NCBI GenBank assembly: GCA_005784505.1
Contig: VCAZ01000191.1
Coordinates: forward strand, 248,001-312,000
Origin: Bagarius yarrelli
Lineage: Eukaryota; Chordata; Actinopteri; Siluriformes; Sisoridae
Direction of reading: 5' to 3'
Length of the DNA: 64,000 nt
Position numbers and translations under genes: made by a program. This document shows, piece by piece, positions 27,025-39,803 of the stretch. Within the stretch, counting starts at the first letter, position 1, and each line of letters opens with the position of its first letter. The notes below the pieces were generated by a model, which saw nothing but the letters and a program-made list of their open reading frames with translations, had not been told where the DNA came from and ran no database searches.

Positions 27025-27857
27025 TTAGACAAAAAACTTGTATAAATTAGTTTTAGAAATGAGAAAATATGTAGTTGTTTTTCAGCAGCGGGGCATAGAC
27101 ATGCAATCATTTATAATGGGGTTCGTCTTCAAGAACCGATTTGGACAACTGTCTCCAACTCTCAGATTCCATATCCCTCATGTTTCTTATGCAAGGAGGT
27201 TCTAATATTTTTGACACTGATGCTGGTGTAGCTCCATCTACATACAGTAAATAATTAACAACTCCTAAGCCACTACATCTAAACGGTACCAGCGGACCTT
27301 TGAAAGTAGCTTTGATTAGTGTTGTTATAGTATAATAGTACAGGATAAATAAACTGAAGCCACAAGTCTCTAACATTTCATTTCATTTGAAGGCGGAACA
27401 AAGGGCTTTAATTTTTTCCTTCATTAGCATCACATGTAAACAAAGCAAATATAGAAACATTTTAAACTGAAATCACCAAACAATAACTCATACTTGTAAA
27501 CGTGAACACTGGAGAAGCGATCCTATTAAATGCAGAAGTGTGTGTAAAGGAGTACAGATAGCGTAGATATAAAATGGAGCTCAAATCTCAGGCGTTAATT
27601 AGTACAGAGTGTTGATATAATTGGTCCAAACCGTAACAGTAATGAGACTACATGGATTGGTGCAGATTTCTCAATAGGGATACACACAGTTTTTAACAAA
27701 GCTGTTCCAGGATCAGCAAACGAAACAAACTACTATAAATTTAAAAATGTTCCTCCCAATCTTTGATCAGCATAAATGGACACAATACTCTAACTGTCCA
27801 GCTGGTCCTGGATCAGTCATCAAGCATAAGCACACTGAAGACACAAGAAAGTCATTA

Positions 27858-30800
27858 CTAATCATCAATCACAGGTATTCCACAGTCGTCATCAGCCTGC
27901 GGCAGGACATTTTCTCCATCAAACTTTTCTTCTTCACCTTCATGTTTTCCTCCCTCCTCCTCTTCTTCTTCTTCTTCTTCCTCCTCCTCCTCCGTCGCTT
28001 CCACTCCAACTTCATCCTCATCCTCCGCTTCTTCTTCCACATCTTCATTTCTTCCCTCATCCTTTACCTCTCTTCCCTCTTCCGCTGGTTCACCCTCCTC
28101 TCCTTGTTCATTCTCCTCCATCTTTATTTCCTCTTCACCGTTTTCTTCCACTTCAGGCTCCCCAGCTGCATCTTCAAGCACCTCATCCTGCTTTTCCTCC
28201 TGTTTGAGCTCTGCATCACCCTCAGACACCTCCATTATGGAGTCTTCGGGGTCATGGTCATCTTGATTGTCAGTAAAGGGATTTTCACCCTGGTAGCATA
28301 AAGAAAGAGGAGAGAATAGAAAAGACACTTTAAAAATATATTTACACATGTAAAGGGTTGAGGACATTTACCTAATTAAATTCCAAAGAATTTTTGTACA
28401 AGATTTAGTTACTGAAAGCTAATTAGCAAGATGAACACACCTTCAGGAAGCTCTCCAGCTTCTTGCCAATGACCTTGTGATTGAGGATGCTTCTGGCCAC
28501 AGACAGACTCGACCTCTTTGACTGCTCCATCATTCCCTGTAGCCAGAAGAAACAGGAGTCAAGGGTCATCACAACAATTGTAGAATATCCGATGTTTTAA
28601 AATCTAGGTGGAGTGTGCGTGCATGTGTGTACCTTGCGGTTGTAGTTGTGCTCTGGGGATTTGAGGTGCTTCTGGATGAGTAGGAACTGCATGGGGATGT
28701 AAAGATCACATGCTGAACAGTAGGCTGCCTCAACCTTCTTCATGAAGTGCTCCATACCGATATCTGAAAACACACACACTAAGCATAAAAACAATCTACA
28801 TTCAGAAAGTGTTACCACAATCTTGAAAGTCACGCACCTCTGGTCAGGTCCTGCTCTCTTAACACCTGACAGATGGTTGCGCTGTGGTTCTCCAGCTGAC
28901 CCACTCTCTGATCGGTCTTCTTATGTTTATCATTTATGTATTCCTGCATGCAAAACACAGGTTAATCAACCTCTTTCTTTAATGATACAGCAACCCATCC
29001 ATCCCCCTAAAATTCCAGAATAACTCATTTATCTACATAGAACTGTTGTAATTTTTTTAGAAATACCTGCAAGAACTCCGTGGTTGGCTTTGATAGCTGG
29101 CTGGACAGGAATCTGAAATGATCTTTGTGGAACCTGCTCTCCAGATGAGCAGTCAGGTCCTCACTGTAGAACGAGCGGAACTTACAGACAGAGCATGCAA
29201 ACGTCACCCTAGAAATTGCACGACTGCCCAAGAAAATAACCATAATCAGTAAAATCACTGGACTATTCATTATAACGTTATGCAATACTGAATCACATCT
29301 GCATTCTTTTAACCTTTCAAAGAAGCCCCGTCTTTTCCTGAGTTTAGAAGTGGATTGCGGAGTCTGTTTTCCTTGCAGCTTCGATGTTGACTGAGGGGAT
29401 TCTCCTTTAACAGATTGATCTATATAGGGAGAATTAAATGAAGGAGAAACAAACTGAATCAAGGTGCGGACCAGCCAATTTAACTGCATCAATTACGTTA
29501 TAATACTCACCAGCACTCTCTCCTTCAGCCACTGGTTCAGACTCCTGCTAAAGAAACATCAGAAATTTTAACCAAGTCATTTCGGAAGCAAGCGGCTATT
29601 TATATTTTACTAGTTAGCAATTTAAGCTTGGTTATTTCAATATCTAGTTTTGGATTTTTATTACTCATCATTAGGGAAAAAAAAAAAAAAAAAAAACAAA
29701 TCAAAACAAAGGCATAAAATTATAAGAGCAAAAGCATTACTTGTTACTTGATTTTTAATTAGGTTTTCTTAGTATAAAAAGTTTTTTTTTTATATATATT
29801 GTAATGATAATTATTGCTTATTTAATTTATCTACTTTATTGCCGAGTACTACAAACGCAAGTTCACATTTAAATTCTTTCAACAGAAACATTTCCTCGTC
29901 ATCCAGGTGACAAACTTACAGTGAATGAAGTCGCATCATCTTTCTTCTCTTCTTTCATTCCCTCTGATTTTTTTAGATGAGAAAGGTCTGTGTTAGTTAC
30001 AGAATTATATCATACTATTGTGTCTACAGAATATTGGACACATGAATTTTCCTACTGCTTTAAATGTGAGAAAGAGTGTTGAAATGTTTACAGCTCAACA
30101 TGTTTACACTTACAGCAAGACAAAGGATTTATCAGGACTGCTTTGACCAACAAGCTAGGCATAATTAATAGTTAATCAATGATGGATTGTTATTTTTTTT
30201 TATTTTAGATTTACATTTAATTTAATAGAATGACCATTCTGATCAACTGAAAGAATGATCAAAAGAAGGAACACTAATTTATTCACCTGCCTCTAGTCTT
30301 CTTTACCCATGACATTTTTTTTGCATTTAAACAAAGTGGTTTTGTTCCACCCTTTGTCCTTGTTTATGTCAGAGGAGCAGTTGAGGTGATTGGTGAAACA
30401 TGATTTCCACATAAGAACCTCCAGCTATTCACTATTACCGAATGATAACTAATGCAGATGAAACCAATGCCAATTAAAAGCTTTATAATTAGTACATCAC
30501 CAAATACAAACTATGTTTATTAACAGTTTATTAAGGTTTTTTTTTTTTAAATAAAAGATAAATTTGAACTTTTTTGGTAGTAACACACTTATCAAAAAAA
30601 ATAAATAAATAAAAAAATAATAATAATATTTCAGATTTTTGATTAAATATATGTAAACAAATGACTAGCCACATGATCAACACTGTAAATGTTCAAAACA
30701 TTGGCAAAGTAATAAAAAATAAATACCCTTATCAGCTTTATCTTCTTCCTCAGACTCTGTTTTGCCCATTTTAGACTCTGGCTCATCAGTTGTAGGCGGG

Positions 30801-33800
30801 GTCTGCTTTCTCTTCTTCTGTCCATCACGCTGAGGTCTTACTGGCTGCTACAGTCATACATCAGTACAACAGATTAACTTGCATCGATATGTTAATATAA
30901 AATGTTTCCAACCCAAATACTAATTAATTCAGGCACACATTTCCTGAAAGACAGACACTATGATGAAATCATATGTTTAGAAACGATAAAAAAAAACTAT
31001 CACACAGCACAAAGGACACAAAGCTTAATACAGTTAAAAAGCAGACAATGGAAACAGAACAAACATTAAACGTCGCTCATCATGAAGTGTCAAATGCACT
31101 TACCTTTACACACAAAACTGTAACCAACTTAAGACTAGTTCTGCATTAACTAGTTAAGACCCAGCCATGATAACCAAATCTTTAATTAGGATAGTCTTGG
31201 AGAAATAAGGTTTAATAAAATTTTAGGAGGTGGATTCATATGGGGGTTTACAGATAATAAAACTGTGTAAAGACTAGTACATATCTAAACCCAGGTCTAT
31301 CTGAACATCCAATAAGACAAACATAGTTGATTTAAATGTTCTGGCTGGATGTGGAGAGTTGGGCTATAAGGTATATCGGGAGTCTGTCAGTTTGTTTGTG
31401 GGGCATTAGATAGATACTACAGTAGACATAAGAGTGGCAGGTGGAGTGAAATGATGCAATTTCCTCATGTATCTCCACTCAAAAGGCTGGGCAGGCTCGA
31501 TAAGGAGGGGTATTTTTTGGGGTGGGTTGATGGATCAAGCCCAATGCTTTTTTTCTGGAGGTACTTACTCGGTTGAGGGGTCTCTTGCGGGTGCGTTGTC
31601 GGTTGAGGTTTTTGCCCCCTCCAAAGTGCCGGACAGGATAGTCCTGGGAGCCATGATGAGGCTGGAACCCCCCACTTTCGGGGTACATTCGGTGGCTCAG
31701 GAGCGAAGGCAGCTTGCCTCGCCCTGAAGGGGAGTGGCCTTGCCCCCCACTCCGCCCACCTCCACCCATTATAGCAGAATCCTGTCTACGGCCAAAGCCA
31801 CGCCCACCTGGCCCTCCGCCCCTGTGCTGGGACCTTTGTCCCGCACCCCAGCCGGAGCCTGAAAAAGCATCTCGAGCTTGGCGCATTTTGGCGTTTCCGT
31901 GGGAGGCAGAGCCACCAAAGCCACCACCCCCTCCAGCTCCACCCATCGCCCCAAAGCCCATGCCTCCACGCTGGGCCATCATGTCGCCCCGGGAGTCACC
32001 AAATACAAGGTTCCCAGATCTGTAGAGATCGCGGGGGCCAAGAGCGGAGGAGCGTGAGTCGAAAGACTCGAACTGGTCAAACCTGCAGAAGGAGGTGCAG
32101 AGCAAGTAGAGATGAAGCATTGACACCTCTAATTTTATACTTTTATTTTCGCTTTGATTAATTTACTCTCCTATTTTCCCTTCATGTTTTACTACCAAAG
32201 GTATTTGATCTTTAAGCATCATAAAGAACCCCACACTGATCTTTGGATGACAAGTTGCATTCTGCAAGTTGTCATTCATCCAAGCCATTCACTGCACCGA
32301 TATCCAGCTGGACAGCACTTTGGCTAGACAGTGAAGGGTCCCACTCACTACTTTGCAGTTTGTGATGAGCTGAGTGTTGCCAGTTTGGATTAGAAAAGTT
32401 TAGGTAAATCTGAAGCAATGCCATTAATGAATTACTGCCAGAGTAAAATAGGAATATAGTTGCTTTTATAGGTATATGGGTGAATGAATGGCTTCAGTGA
32501 TTGGGATTTTGCCTTTAAAGCAAGACCAACACAAGAATACAGAAATCAATAATTAAGCTCATCAATAGAAGTAAATCTTAGACACTGAGTTTTCCCACAA
32601 ACAAGCTTTGGACGGGTCATAAAAATACTTTTAGTACATAATTTCTAGATACAACCAGCAACAAAAAACAGGTTAGTGATTGAAAATGGGAACACAGACT
32701 AAGAGACCAGGAAAAATACTGGCTAAAATTACACCTAGAGAGATCCTCTTTAAATCGTCATGACTTATCAACGTGTGCATAAGAGTTTAATAAATCCCAG
32801 AAAACCTTTATCTACAAAATATTACTTGACATTTGCTAATTTAAAAAAAGAAAGTAACAGCACCAACAGTTCCACTGTGTAAAGTTGAAATTTAGACAAT
32901 CACTAAAAAGAGCGAGGCGTTAACACTCTGTAACTAACGACACCTTCTCATAAGCAAATGTACACAGCCAAGTAAGAAACTTCAGTACAACTATAGAAAA
33001 CACTGCCTATGCACTTATGATTACTACAGGTGTTATAATTTGAGACCTGGTCCTTCTGATCTGTTCAAATGTTCACGTGAAGGGAAAGTACACATTATCT
33101 TACACAGAGAAATAATCCAGCCACCCTACCTGTCATTTCGACCCGCTTTCATTCCTCCCTCTAACTGTGTTAGCATGTCGAGTCGTTGGTTGATTTTAGC
33201 TATCACGTCATCTGCATTTCCCCCAGAGGAGAGAAGAGAACCAGACAGACCTCGTTTCATCTGTCCTCCACCATATCCACCAGACATGGAGTCCTTATAG
33301 CCATACAGGTCATAATTGCCAGACCCTGAAAAAAAAGGGGGAAAATTTTTTTCAAAATATATACAATTAAAAAAAGTTTACTGCTTAAACAGCATACAAG
33401 AAAAATTTGCTTGGAACGAGAAGGGATGCGAGCCCACAAAAGATGAACACCAGGCCTAGGACTGTAATCACGTTTACATAATAAATAGCAACTAAATGAT
33501 CTTTAGTGTTCTGGTTTCATAGTTTGGGTTACAATATTGAAGTCACACCTTTCTATATAATGGACAAGTGGCATCACCTCTCATATACTGTTTTTTTTAT
33601 GGGGGCCAGTGCTGGAACCAGTGTTTGGTCAAGACCAGCACTTGATCTAAACCATTAAAGAGTTTTTACTGGTCAAGGGCAGAACTCACTACACAGAGGT
33701 GTGGGTACTTTTTCCCACAAACAAGCTTTGGACGGGTCATAAAAATACTTTTAGTACATTAATTTCTAGATACAACCACCAACAAAAAACAGGTTTAGTG

Positions 33801-35193
33801 ATTGAAATGGGAGACACACACTACTACGAGACTGTGGTGACGTACCCAAGTACAAAAGTACCAAAAGAAACATTTGAGTAAAAGTAGAGTTAGAGCTAAT
33901 AATTAAATAAACCAGAGTAGTCTGATAAGAAGTTCAATAAAATAATCTAACTAACCAAACAAACACCAGACCTTCTCTTGTAAAAGGACTTGCCGGTCTG
34001 ATGGACAACTGGATGCCAAAGAGATTGGATTTTTCTCACTCTACTCTTGATGCAAATCTGGAGCTAATACCCTCCTTCATTTCAAACAGATTCAATTACC
34101 AGGGCTGGAACCCCAACCAAAAGTAGCATGCAGGTGAGATGATCAGTAAAGAGAACTAAGGTTTTGTGCAGTCTGGCTGCCATGTCTGTGAATATTGTGT
34201 GTATTAAACTGAACACCGGAGAAATTCTAAATGCTTTACCTCTGCTAGAAGATCCACCTCCTCCTCCCCAGCTAGAGAAACCTGTCCACAATAACAGGAT
34301 TGAAAAATAAACAGTTAGAACTATCAAATTTGGTTGTTTTTTGGCATACAACAGCATATTTTTAGTTTAGAAGTCGGGGTAAGAGCTTAGGGTCAGTTGT
34401 GATATGGTGGCCCAGCAGCAGGAAGGGTTCAGGGGCCCAAACAGAGGCAGCGTTTGTTGCTTGGCCAGAGCTCAAGGGTCATTCTCTGGATATCAGCGTT
34501 TACAGGACCAGGGTAAAAATCACATTTTAGTGCACTATAAATAATTTAATTTATTGTAGAACATAAGCAAGACTTTATATCTTTACGGTGCGCTCACACG
34601 GAAAGCAGACAGTCAAATGGCCCCCTGAGGCCTGTGTTGGTGATTTAGGGGGTTATTCGCCACATACCCTTAATGCTAGACTGCACAACTTACATAGCAA
34701 TTACATACTGTTTAATAACAACATCCACTCTCGGAAACGCTGAGGTCACTAGAATATAATACATAGTGTTCTTAAATCATCTTCTATCCCGTTTGACGCA
34801 CGACGTAGTGCAAGCTGCTAGTCATGCTAACGCTGGCTAACTCTGGCTAAAGCTAGCTCTGACTAAAGCTAGCTCTGACTAGCCGTTCTTTGTTTCAGTG
34901 TCACCCAGCTCCAGCAGTTCAGCGTCAGAAACTTTTAACAATTACTTTCTAAACTAACAAATTAACGTACAACGCTAACGTGTATAACGCAAGCCATGTA
35001 CAGAAGTAAAAATCTGTAAAACAAAATGGCGCTGGTTTGAAGGTTTTAACCGGTTAACAGGCAACAAACAAACCGTTTATATGCACAAGAACACGCACTT
35101 CGTAAAAAGAGTTTTTTTCAGTTATGTAAGTCTGTTTTACATCGAGACATTTAAAAAAACACAATTACCCGAGCCATATCCACGACCGTCCAT
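27858..35193 (-). CDS. akap8l: A-kinase anchoring protein 8-like (AKAP95 family), 13 coding exons
   Basis: The AKAP95/HA95 family are nuclear-matrix and chromatin-associated proteins linked to chromosome condensation, RNA processing and, in AKAP8, anchoring of PKA. Coding exons are 35169-35193, 34240-34281, 33130-33325, 31569-32082, 30727-30844, 29920-29963, 29511-29547, 29314-29419, 29067-29208, 28838-28943, 28633-28763, 28441-28536 and 27858-28289, together 662 aa (human AKAP8L is about 646). Features in order: MDGRGYGSG and a Gly-rich start; VIAKINQRLDML; a Gly/Arg-rich RGG-like region; a basic KKRKQ stretch; zinc finger 1, CSVCKFRSF...HLESRFH; a linker; zinc finger 2, MEHFMKKVEAAYCSACD...IQKHLKSPEH; SVARSILNHKVIGKKLE; then GENPFTD and a long acidic tail with a poly-Glu run. 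The second finger and GENPFTD match AKAP8L better than AKAP8. The gene is complete. Confidence 0.93.
27925..28080 (-). repeat. Acidic low-complexity coding repeat (poly-Glu) in akap8l
   Basis: The last akap8l exon has a GAG/GAA/GAT-rich stretch coding mainly Glu and Asp, seen as a pyrimidine tract (cttcttcttcttc) on the plus strand. Such tracts vary in length between alleles. The long plus-strand open frame across it is an artefact of this composition. Confidence 0.8.
29678..29697 (+). repeat. Poly(A) run in akap8l intron
   Basis: A run of about 18 A bases in an AT-rich intron. No retrotransposed gene copy is recognisable beside it. Confidence 0.8.
32590..32697 (+). repeat. Direct repeat flanking an akap8l exon, copy A
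   Basis: The segment from ttttcccacaaacaagcttt to gattgaaaatgggaacacag is nearly identical to 33709-33818, differing by a few substitutions and single-base indels. The shared core includes gacgggtcataaaaatactt and ttctagatacaacca. The two copies lie in the introns on either side of the exon at 33130-33325. Confidence 0.9.
33709..33818 (+). repeat. Direct repeat flanking an akap8l exon, copy B
   Basis: Near-identical partner of 32590-32697 in the same orientation, starting about 1.1 kb away. Neither copy has evident terminal repeats or a poly(A) tail, so it could be a recent duplication or two insertions of one short element. Confidence 0.9.
34826..34884. repeat. Short tandem repeat near the akap8l 5' end
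   Basis: Units of the type gctctgactaaagcta repeat about three times, preceded by related gctggctaac units. It lies in the first intron of akap8l. Confidence 0.75.
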
Positions 35194-35500
35194 ATTCACA
35201 GAAGGAAATTCAGCTGCGATTCTGAAGTCCACAAAGCCGACAGGACAAGACGCACAGGTTAAACCCTAAAACCCGCTTGTGTTCTAATTAAGTGCACTAC
35301 AAAGGGTGCACAAGACTCGGAAATATACGCGTTTCAGTGTCTTTATATATAGGGAGAGAAGACTCTATTTGTTATCCAGCGCTTGCAATCAGACCAACGA
35401 ATCTTATTGGATAGAATTTTGAGTGACCGCTGATGACCCAACTGGATTATTAATAACGGGAGAGGTAAGCCAATCAGCACCACACTGATAGGGGCGGGAC
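35194..35500 (-). promoter_or_regulatory. Candidate akap8l promoter
   Basis: The region just upstream of the akap8l ATG carries CCAAT-type motifs (cttattggat near 35402 and gccaatcagc near 35469), a tatatata-like element near 35345 and a GC box-like ggggcgggac near 35490. The exact start of transcription is not visible. Confidence 0.4.
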
Positions 35501-38035
35501 TTCTTGCTAGTGGATGCACAGCAATAATGCTTTAACGTATTTTGCTTTACCAAGACGTATCTTGAGAGTAAAATAAGCATTACATTGTTTAAATATGGAT
35601 ATTTTTAAAATAGTACTTAAGTTAAATATTTCCGGTTTTAAAAATATGTTAATTAACATGTAAATTTGATCATAACCTGTCATTTTATATAAAAGACATG
35701 GACATATCGTGACACCGATAATACTTCATCCTTCATATTTATTACATGATTCATGAAAAGTTTACAAGGGTACATTTAGCACAGACAGATATTATTAACA
35801 GTTAAAAAACACACTGTAAAGTTGTTTTAATAATAAAAAAAATCACTGAAGATGAAATAAATAGAGATGTTTCAATCAAACTAGATGCAATTACAAACCA
35901 AACCCTGAACATAAAAGCATTAGGAGAGGCCTAGTAGAACAATACAAAGTTTAAATATTTTATAAACCTTTATAGACAGACATCTTGGATTTTGGATCCC
36001 AGAGGAGAAAATAACAAAACCAGTGTGAAATAACAGAGACTTTACATTTAAACATTCAAGATAAAATTTAAAACATCATAATGTCATAATGACAAATCTT
36101 TGGCTTTGGATACACAATTTTAGACATGAAACATGACAAAATCAAAGACACAATAATATATAATCCAGGATCCTTCTTGAAGCCATCTCAATACAACATT
36201 AACGAAATAAAGCCATTTCCTTCACTGCTAAATATTACATAGGAATCTCTTACACACACACACACACACACCTGTGTCCCTCACATATTAATATATTATA
36301 CACTGCTATACATTTGCTTTTAATTCATGGGATATTATATCAGGGAAATCTTCTCAATACCTCATCAGGAGAAAGTCATGGTGCAGTTCTTTTTTTTTCT
36401 TTTTTTTTTAAACCTGTAACATATCTTCATGCAATTTGTTATCAAAGCAAATATTTATATCTACGTTTATATAGCCAAAAGTAGTGGAACACCTGCCAAT
36501 CATCTCCCATAATCTAATTTTTTTTACATCCCTTTTTCAGATGTTATCTCACTCTTCCTCCTATAATAACAAAGATGTTTGTGCAGGTTTTCACTAGATT
36601 GTGTTGTGTAACTGTGGGGATTTGATCATCCAGTCATAATAATATTAGTGACATCAGAGACTATTGCTGAAATCAGAAACTAAGGTCTGGGGTGTAGTCA
36701 GTGTTCCAGTTCAGGGTTAAGTTAGAGTCAGGGCTCTGTGCGGAACACTTGAGGCTTTGTGCACAGAGGCATTATTACACTGGAGCAGTGTTTGGGTCTT
36801 TTTGTTGAGGTGAAAAAACAACGTTTTTGACGTCGAGTGACGACTGTGTGAAACTGTTGGGAAAGACACACTAATGTGGGTGTGCTGGTGAGGTGTCCAC
36901 AAACGTTTTTGGCCATATAAATGTATATAAGAAATTAATTTAACATCAAAGAAAAATCTTTCTCCAGGGAACAAAATCCTTCAGTTAGCCATTCATAGTG
37001 TCAGTGTGAGTGATTGAATATAATCATGTGCAGTCAATAATTTTTTTTAAAATTAAACTAAGGATATATGGCTGTTTTAATTTTATCCAGAAAGAGTTAG
37101 TGAGGCAGCAGATTTCCACACAAATCTAGCAGTAGATTCCAGACTTGAATCCAGCAGGTTAAAAGTCTTTTTCTAAATAAAACAAAACTTCTCTGATAAA
37201 TGAAAATTAATTTAGTGTTTACACCAGTCTTACATTAATAAATATCTAATAGCAGATTGATGATTCGTCTCATGTTCAAAAAGCGACATAATATAACAAA
37301 GCTTTCAGACTCTAAGTCACACAATAGGAAAAAATAGTCTTGTCTGATTGGTCAGCTGGGGGTTGCTGGGGGCTGCCTGTAATGTAGATAAATCAAATGT
37401 AACAAATATACTTAAGATTCGCTAATGAAAATAATCCTGGTTTATTTAAAAAAAAAAAAAATTCTCCCAAAGTTTTTTTCTATTTGGTGTCATCCCAATG
37501 TGATTAAAACTAAATCATTCGGACTAAATATTCCCAATCTGTCAACAGTACCAGACAGTCATAAAGTAAAAATAAAAACGGAAAATAATTTATATGGTCA
37601 CATGCTCCTAAACGTCCTAGAACACAAGTGAATATAGAGTATAACCTAATAATTAGCATGTGCTGTTGTTCTCCTGAAGAACCGTGAAGTAAACATTAGC
37701 AGTACCTTTACAGGTAGCAGCTTTGAGCACCATTATTAATGTTCCCCTTGTTCAGAAGACTGAGAATATTCATCCAGCTTTGTCCGGGAAACGGATGCTG
37801 GAGAAATGGTGGTATTTCATTAGCATGAAACTGCTAATGTATTTATGTTGCATTACAGAGGGTTAATAAGGACTAGTTAGTGTTTATGACTTTAAATTTG
37901 GCCTGTTGGTGATTTGGTCTAATGGTTTTAAGGAAATAGTTAATGGTCTTTGGTTTTAGCGAAAACAAATAAAGAGATGGCAAAGGGCATATAACAGAGA
38001 GAGTGTTATAAGAGAGCTTATAACAGTGATGTCAT
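35501..38035. other. Intergenic region between akap8l and mvb12a
   Basis: About 2.5 kb without a supportable gene. It contains mvb12a 3'-flanking sequence, a CA run at 36251-36272, a short T-rich run near 36390, and the inverted-repeat element at 36467-36921. The rest is AT-rich. Confidence 0.7.
36467..36921 (+). mobile_element. Non-autonomous inverted-repeat DNA element, both ends present
   Basis: The left end reads tatagccaaaagtagtggaa then cacctg. The right end, reverse-complemented, reads TATATGGCCAAAAACG then TTTGTGGACACCTC. The terminal inverted repeats are about 28 bases and imperfect, and flanking TA is compatible with Tc1/mariner-type insertion. The element is about 455 bases and has no transposase frame. 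Its left end matches the fragment at 9649. Confidence 0.75.
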
Positions 38036-39764
38036 CTATGGTCTTCTTACAGCCTGCTCTTCTATGGCAAACGTGTAGTTGTACTGCAGAGAAAATACTA
38101 AATTAGTACTAACGTGAGACTGAAACCAAGATCATTCTACCTGAAGCATCTAACTGCAGCTCACCTCATTCTCGATGTCCTGAAGCGATTTAATCCGAAT
38201 ATTATCCAGAGTAGATGTGGACACCTGAGAGAGAACGGGAAAGAAAAAGAAAGTGGGAGACAGACAGACAACCAAACAAAAATAAGAGGCAAACGGCGAG
38301 ACAGACAAAGAGTGATACGACCAGACAAAGAGATAGACAGAGAGACAGGTAGATATTGAGAGAGTCAGTCAAACAAAAAAGAAAGACAGCCAGTCGGCAG
38401 GCAGACAAAGATAGAATCAGGCAAACAGTGAGAGAGAAAGACAGACAGAAAGACAGAGATGTAAAACATATAAAAAGAATCTGCAGCGATTTTGTTAAAG
38501 GTTCTCTGTATGTACCTTCTCAATGGCGCGACTTTCAAATTTGGGATGAAGAACAAAAGGAATGCCATCCAACGCTTGTGAACAAAAAAAGAAATGTAAT
38601 CAAGTTAAACAGTCTTCATCATTTGCAATAATTCAGTAAAACAGCTGGAACACCCCCCACGTGAAATACATCGGGGTTCAGTCATGAGACCTTTTTAATT
38701 GGTTTTGTTGATTTGTTTTTGATCTGCCCCCATTGGACCATGTCTCACTTGATCATTACTAACCTTTACAGGATTCTGTCTAAAATTATTTGTTACCTGT
38801 AATTCCAGAAACGCTGTTTCCATCATGCACTTTCTCTGCGGTTTCTATACAGTCCAGGGTGACACGTCGATGACTGAACTTGGGTGGGGCTTGAGATGGC
38901 TGGTTGCTGTGGAGAGTGTCAGAAGTGTAGTCAAAAAAAAGAGTATGTGATGTAACTATGACAACACTGATGTCCAATCACATTTATGGTTATTAACTGA
39001 TCTAGTCTCCTTAATCTTTAACTCTTTAACACTGGAAAATGTCCTCAGTTTGTTTTGTCTCATCTGCCCTCTGCTGGTTAGGTTATTATAAAGCAGCTAA
39101 TGTCAATCAGTAAAACTTCTGTGATTTGAAAAACACCTACTTGGGTCTGAGAGGCAGCGGTGTACCTGCTTCCAGCGAGAGCTGGCGCATGTCGATGCTC
39201 AGACTGCGGGGCTTGGCATGAGGAACTGGAGATGAGAATGGGCCCTTCAGACACCACAGAACGTAGCCCAGAATGTCCCTGTAACACAAACACACATTAT
39301 ATAAAGACATCCTCAAGCCTCCAGCTTTAAACCACATTTTACTTAGCAAACCAGAGCATCTGAAGAGCTTTACCCCAGATGTCTAAAGACCAAGAACAGC
39401 AATAGAAGAGACTCAGATAAGACGGGTTTACACATATTTTAGAATAATCATCACACTGCTTAAGACTGCAGCAAACTCTGAGCTGATTTTCACACCAGAC
39501 TGTGAGGATTATGCAATAAAAGATTCTAAAAAAATTATCCATGAGTAATTTTCACAACAAGCTTCTCATAAAAAGGAGATCATTTACACGTAAACATTCC
39601 ACTACAAGAAACACACACATACACACTCTCACCCCAGGCAGGTGTACTGCTGAAGCACGGACTTGCTCTTGGCTGTCACTCGGATGTCCAGGACGGCGGT
39701 TGTTACACTGTCCACAGGAACAATACGCACACACACACGCTTCTTTTTCCACACAGAGGACTCT

Positions 39765-39803
<39 letters not shown>

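Larger units (their letters stand above)
19365..27857. other. Intergenic region between lpar2 and akap8l
   Basis: About 8.5 kb without a supportable coding gene. It contains lpar2 upstream sequence, (GA)n runs at 19815-19838 and 20638-20700, TG runs, a (GAAA)n run at 23645-23670, CA runs at 25296-25332 and 25697-25724, SINE debris at 25497-25635, a possible lpar2 promoter near 22300 and a CTCF-like motif at 27011. The remainder is AT-rich with only short unsupported frames. Confidence 0.65.

Noticed and set aside
27747..28301. A 184-aa plus-strand frame rich in Phe and Leu
   Set aside because: It is antisense to the Glu-rich tail of akap8l; the pyrimidine-rich composition keeps the frame open.
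31714..32025. A Pro-rich plus-strand frame
   Set aside because: It is antisense to the Gly-rich exon of akap8l, where Gly codons read as Pro on the other strand.
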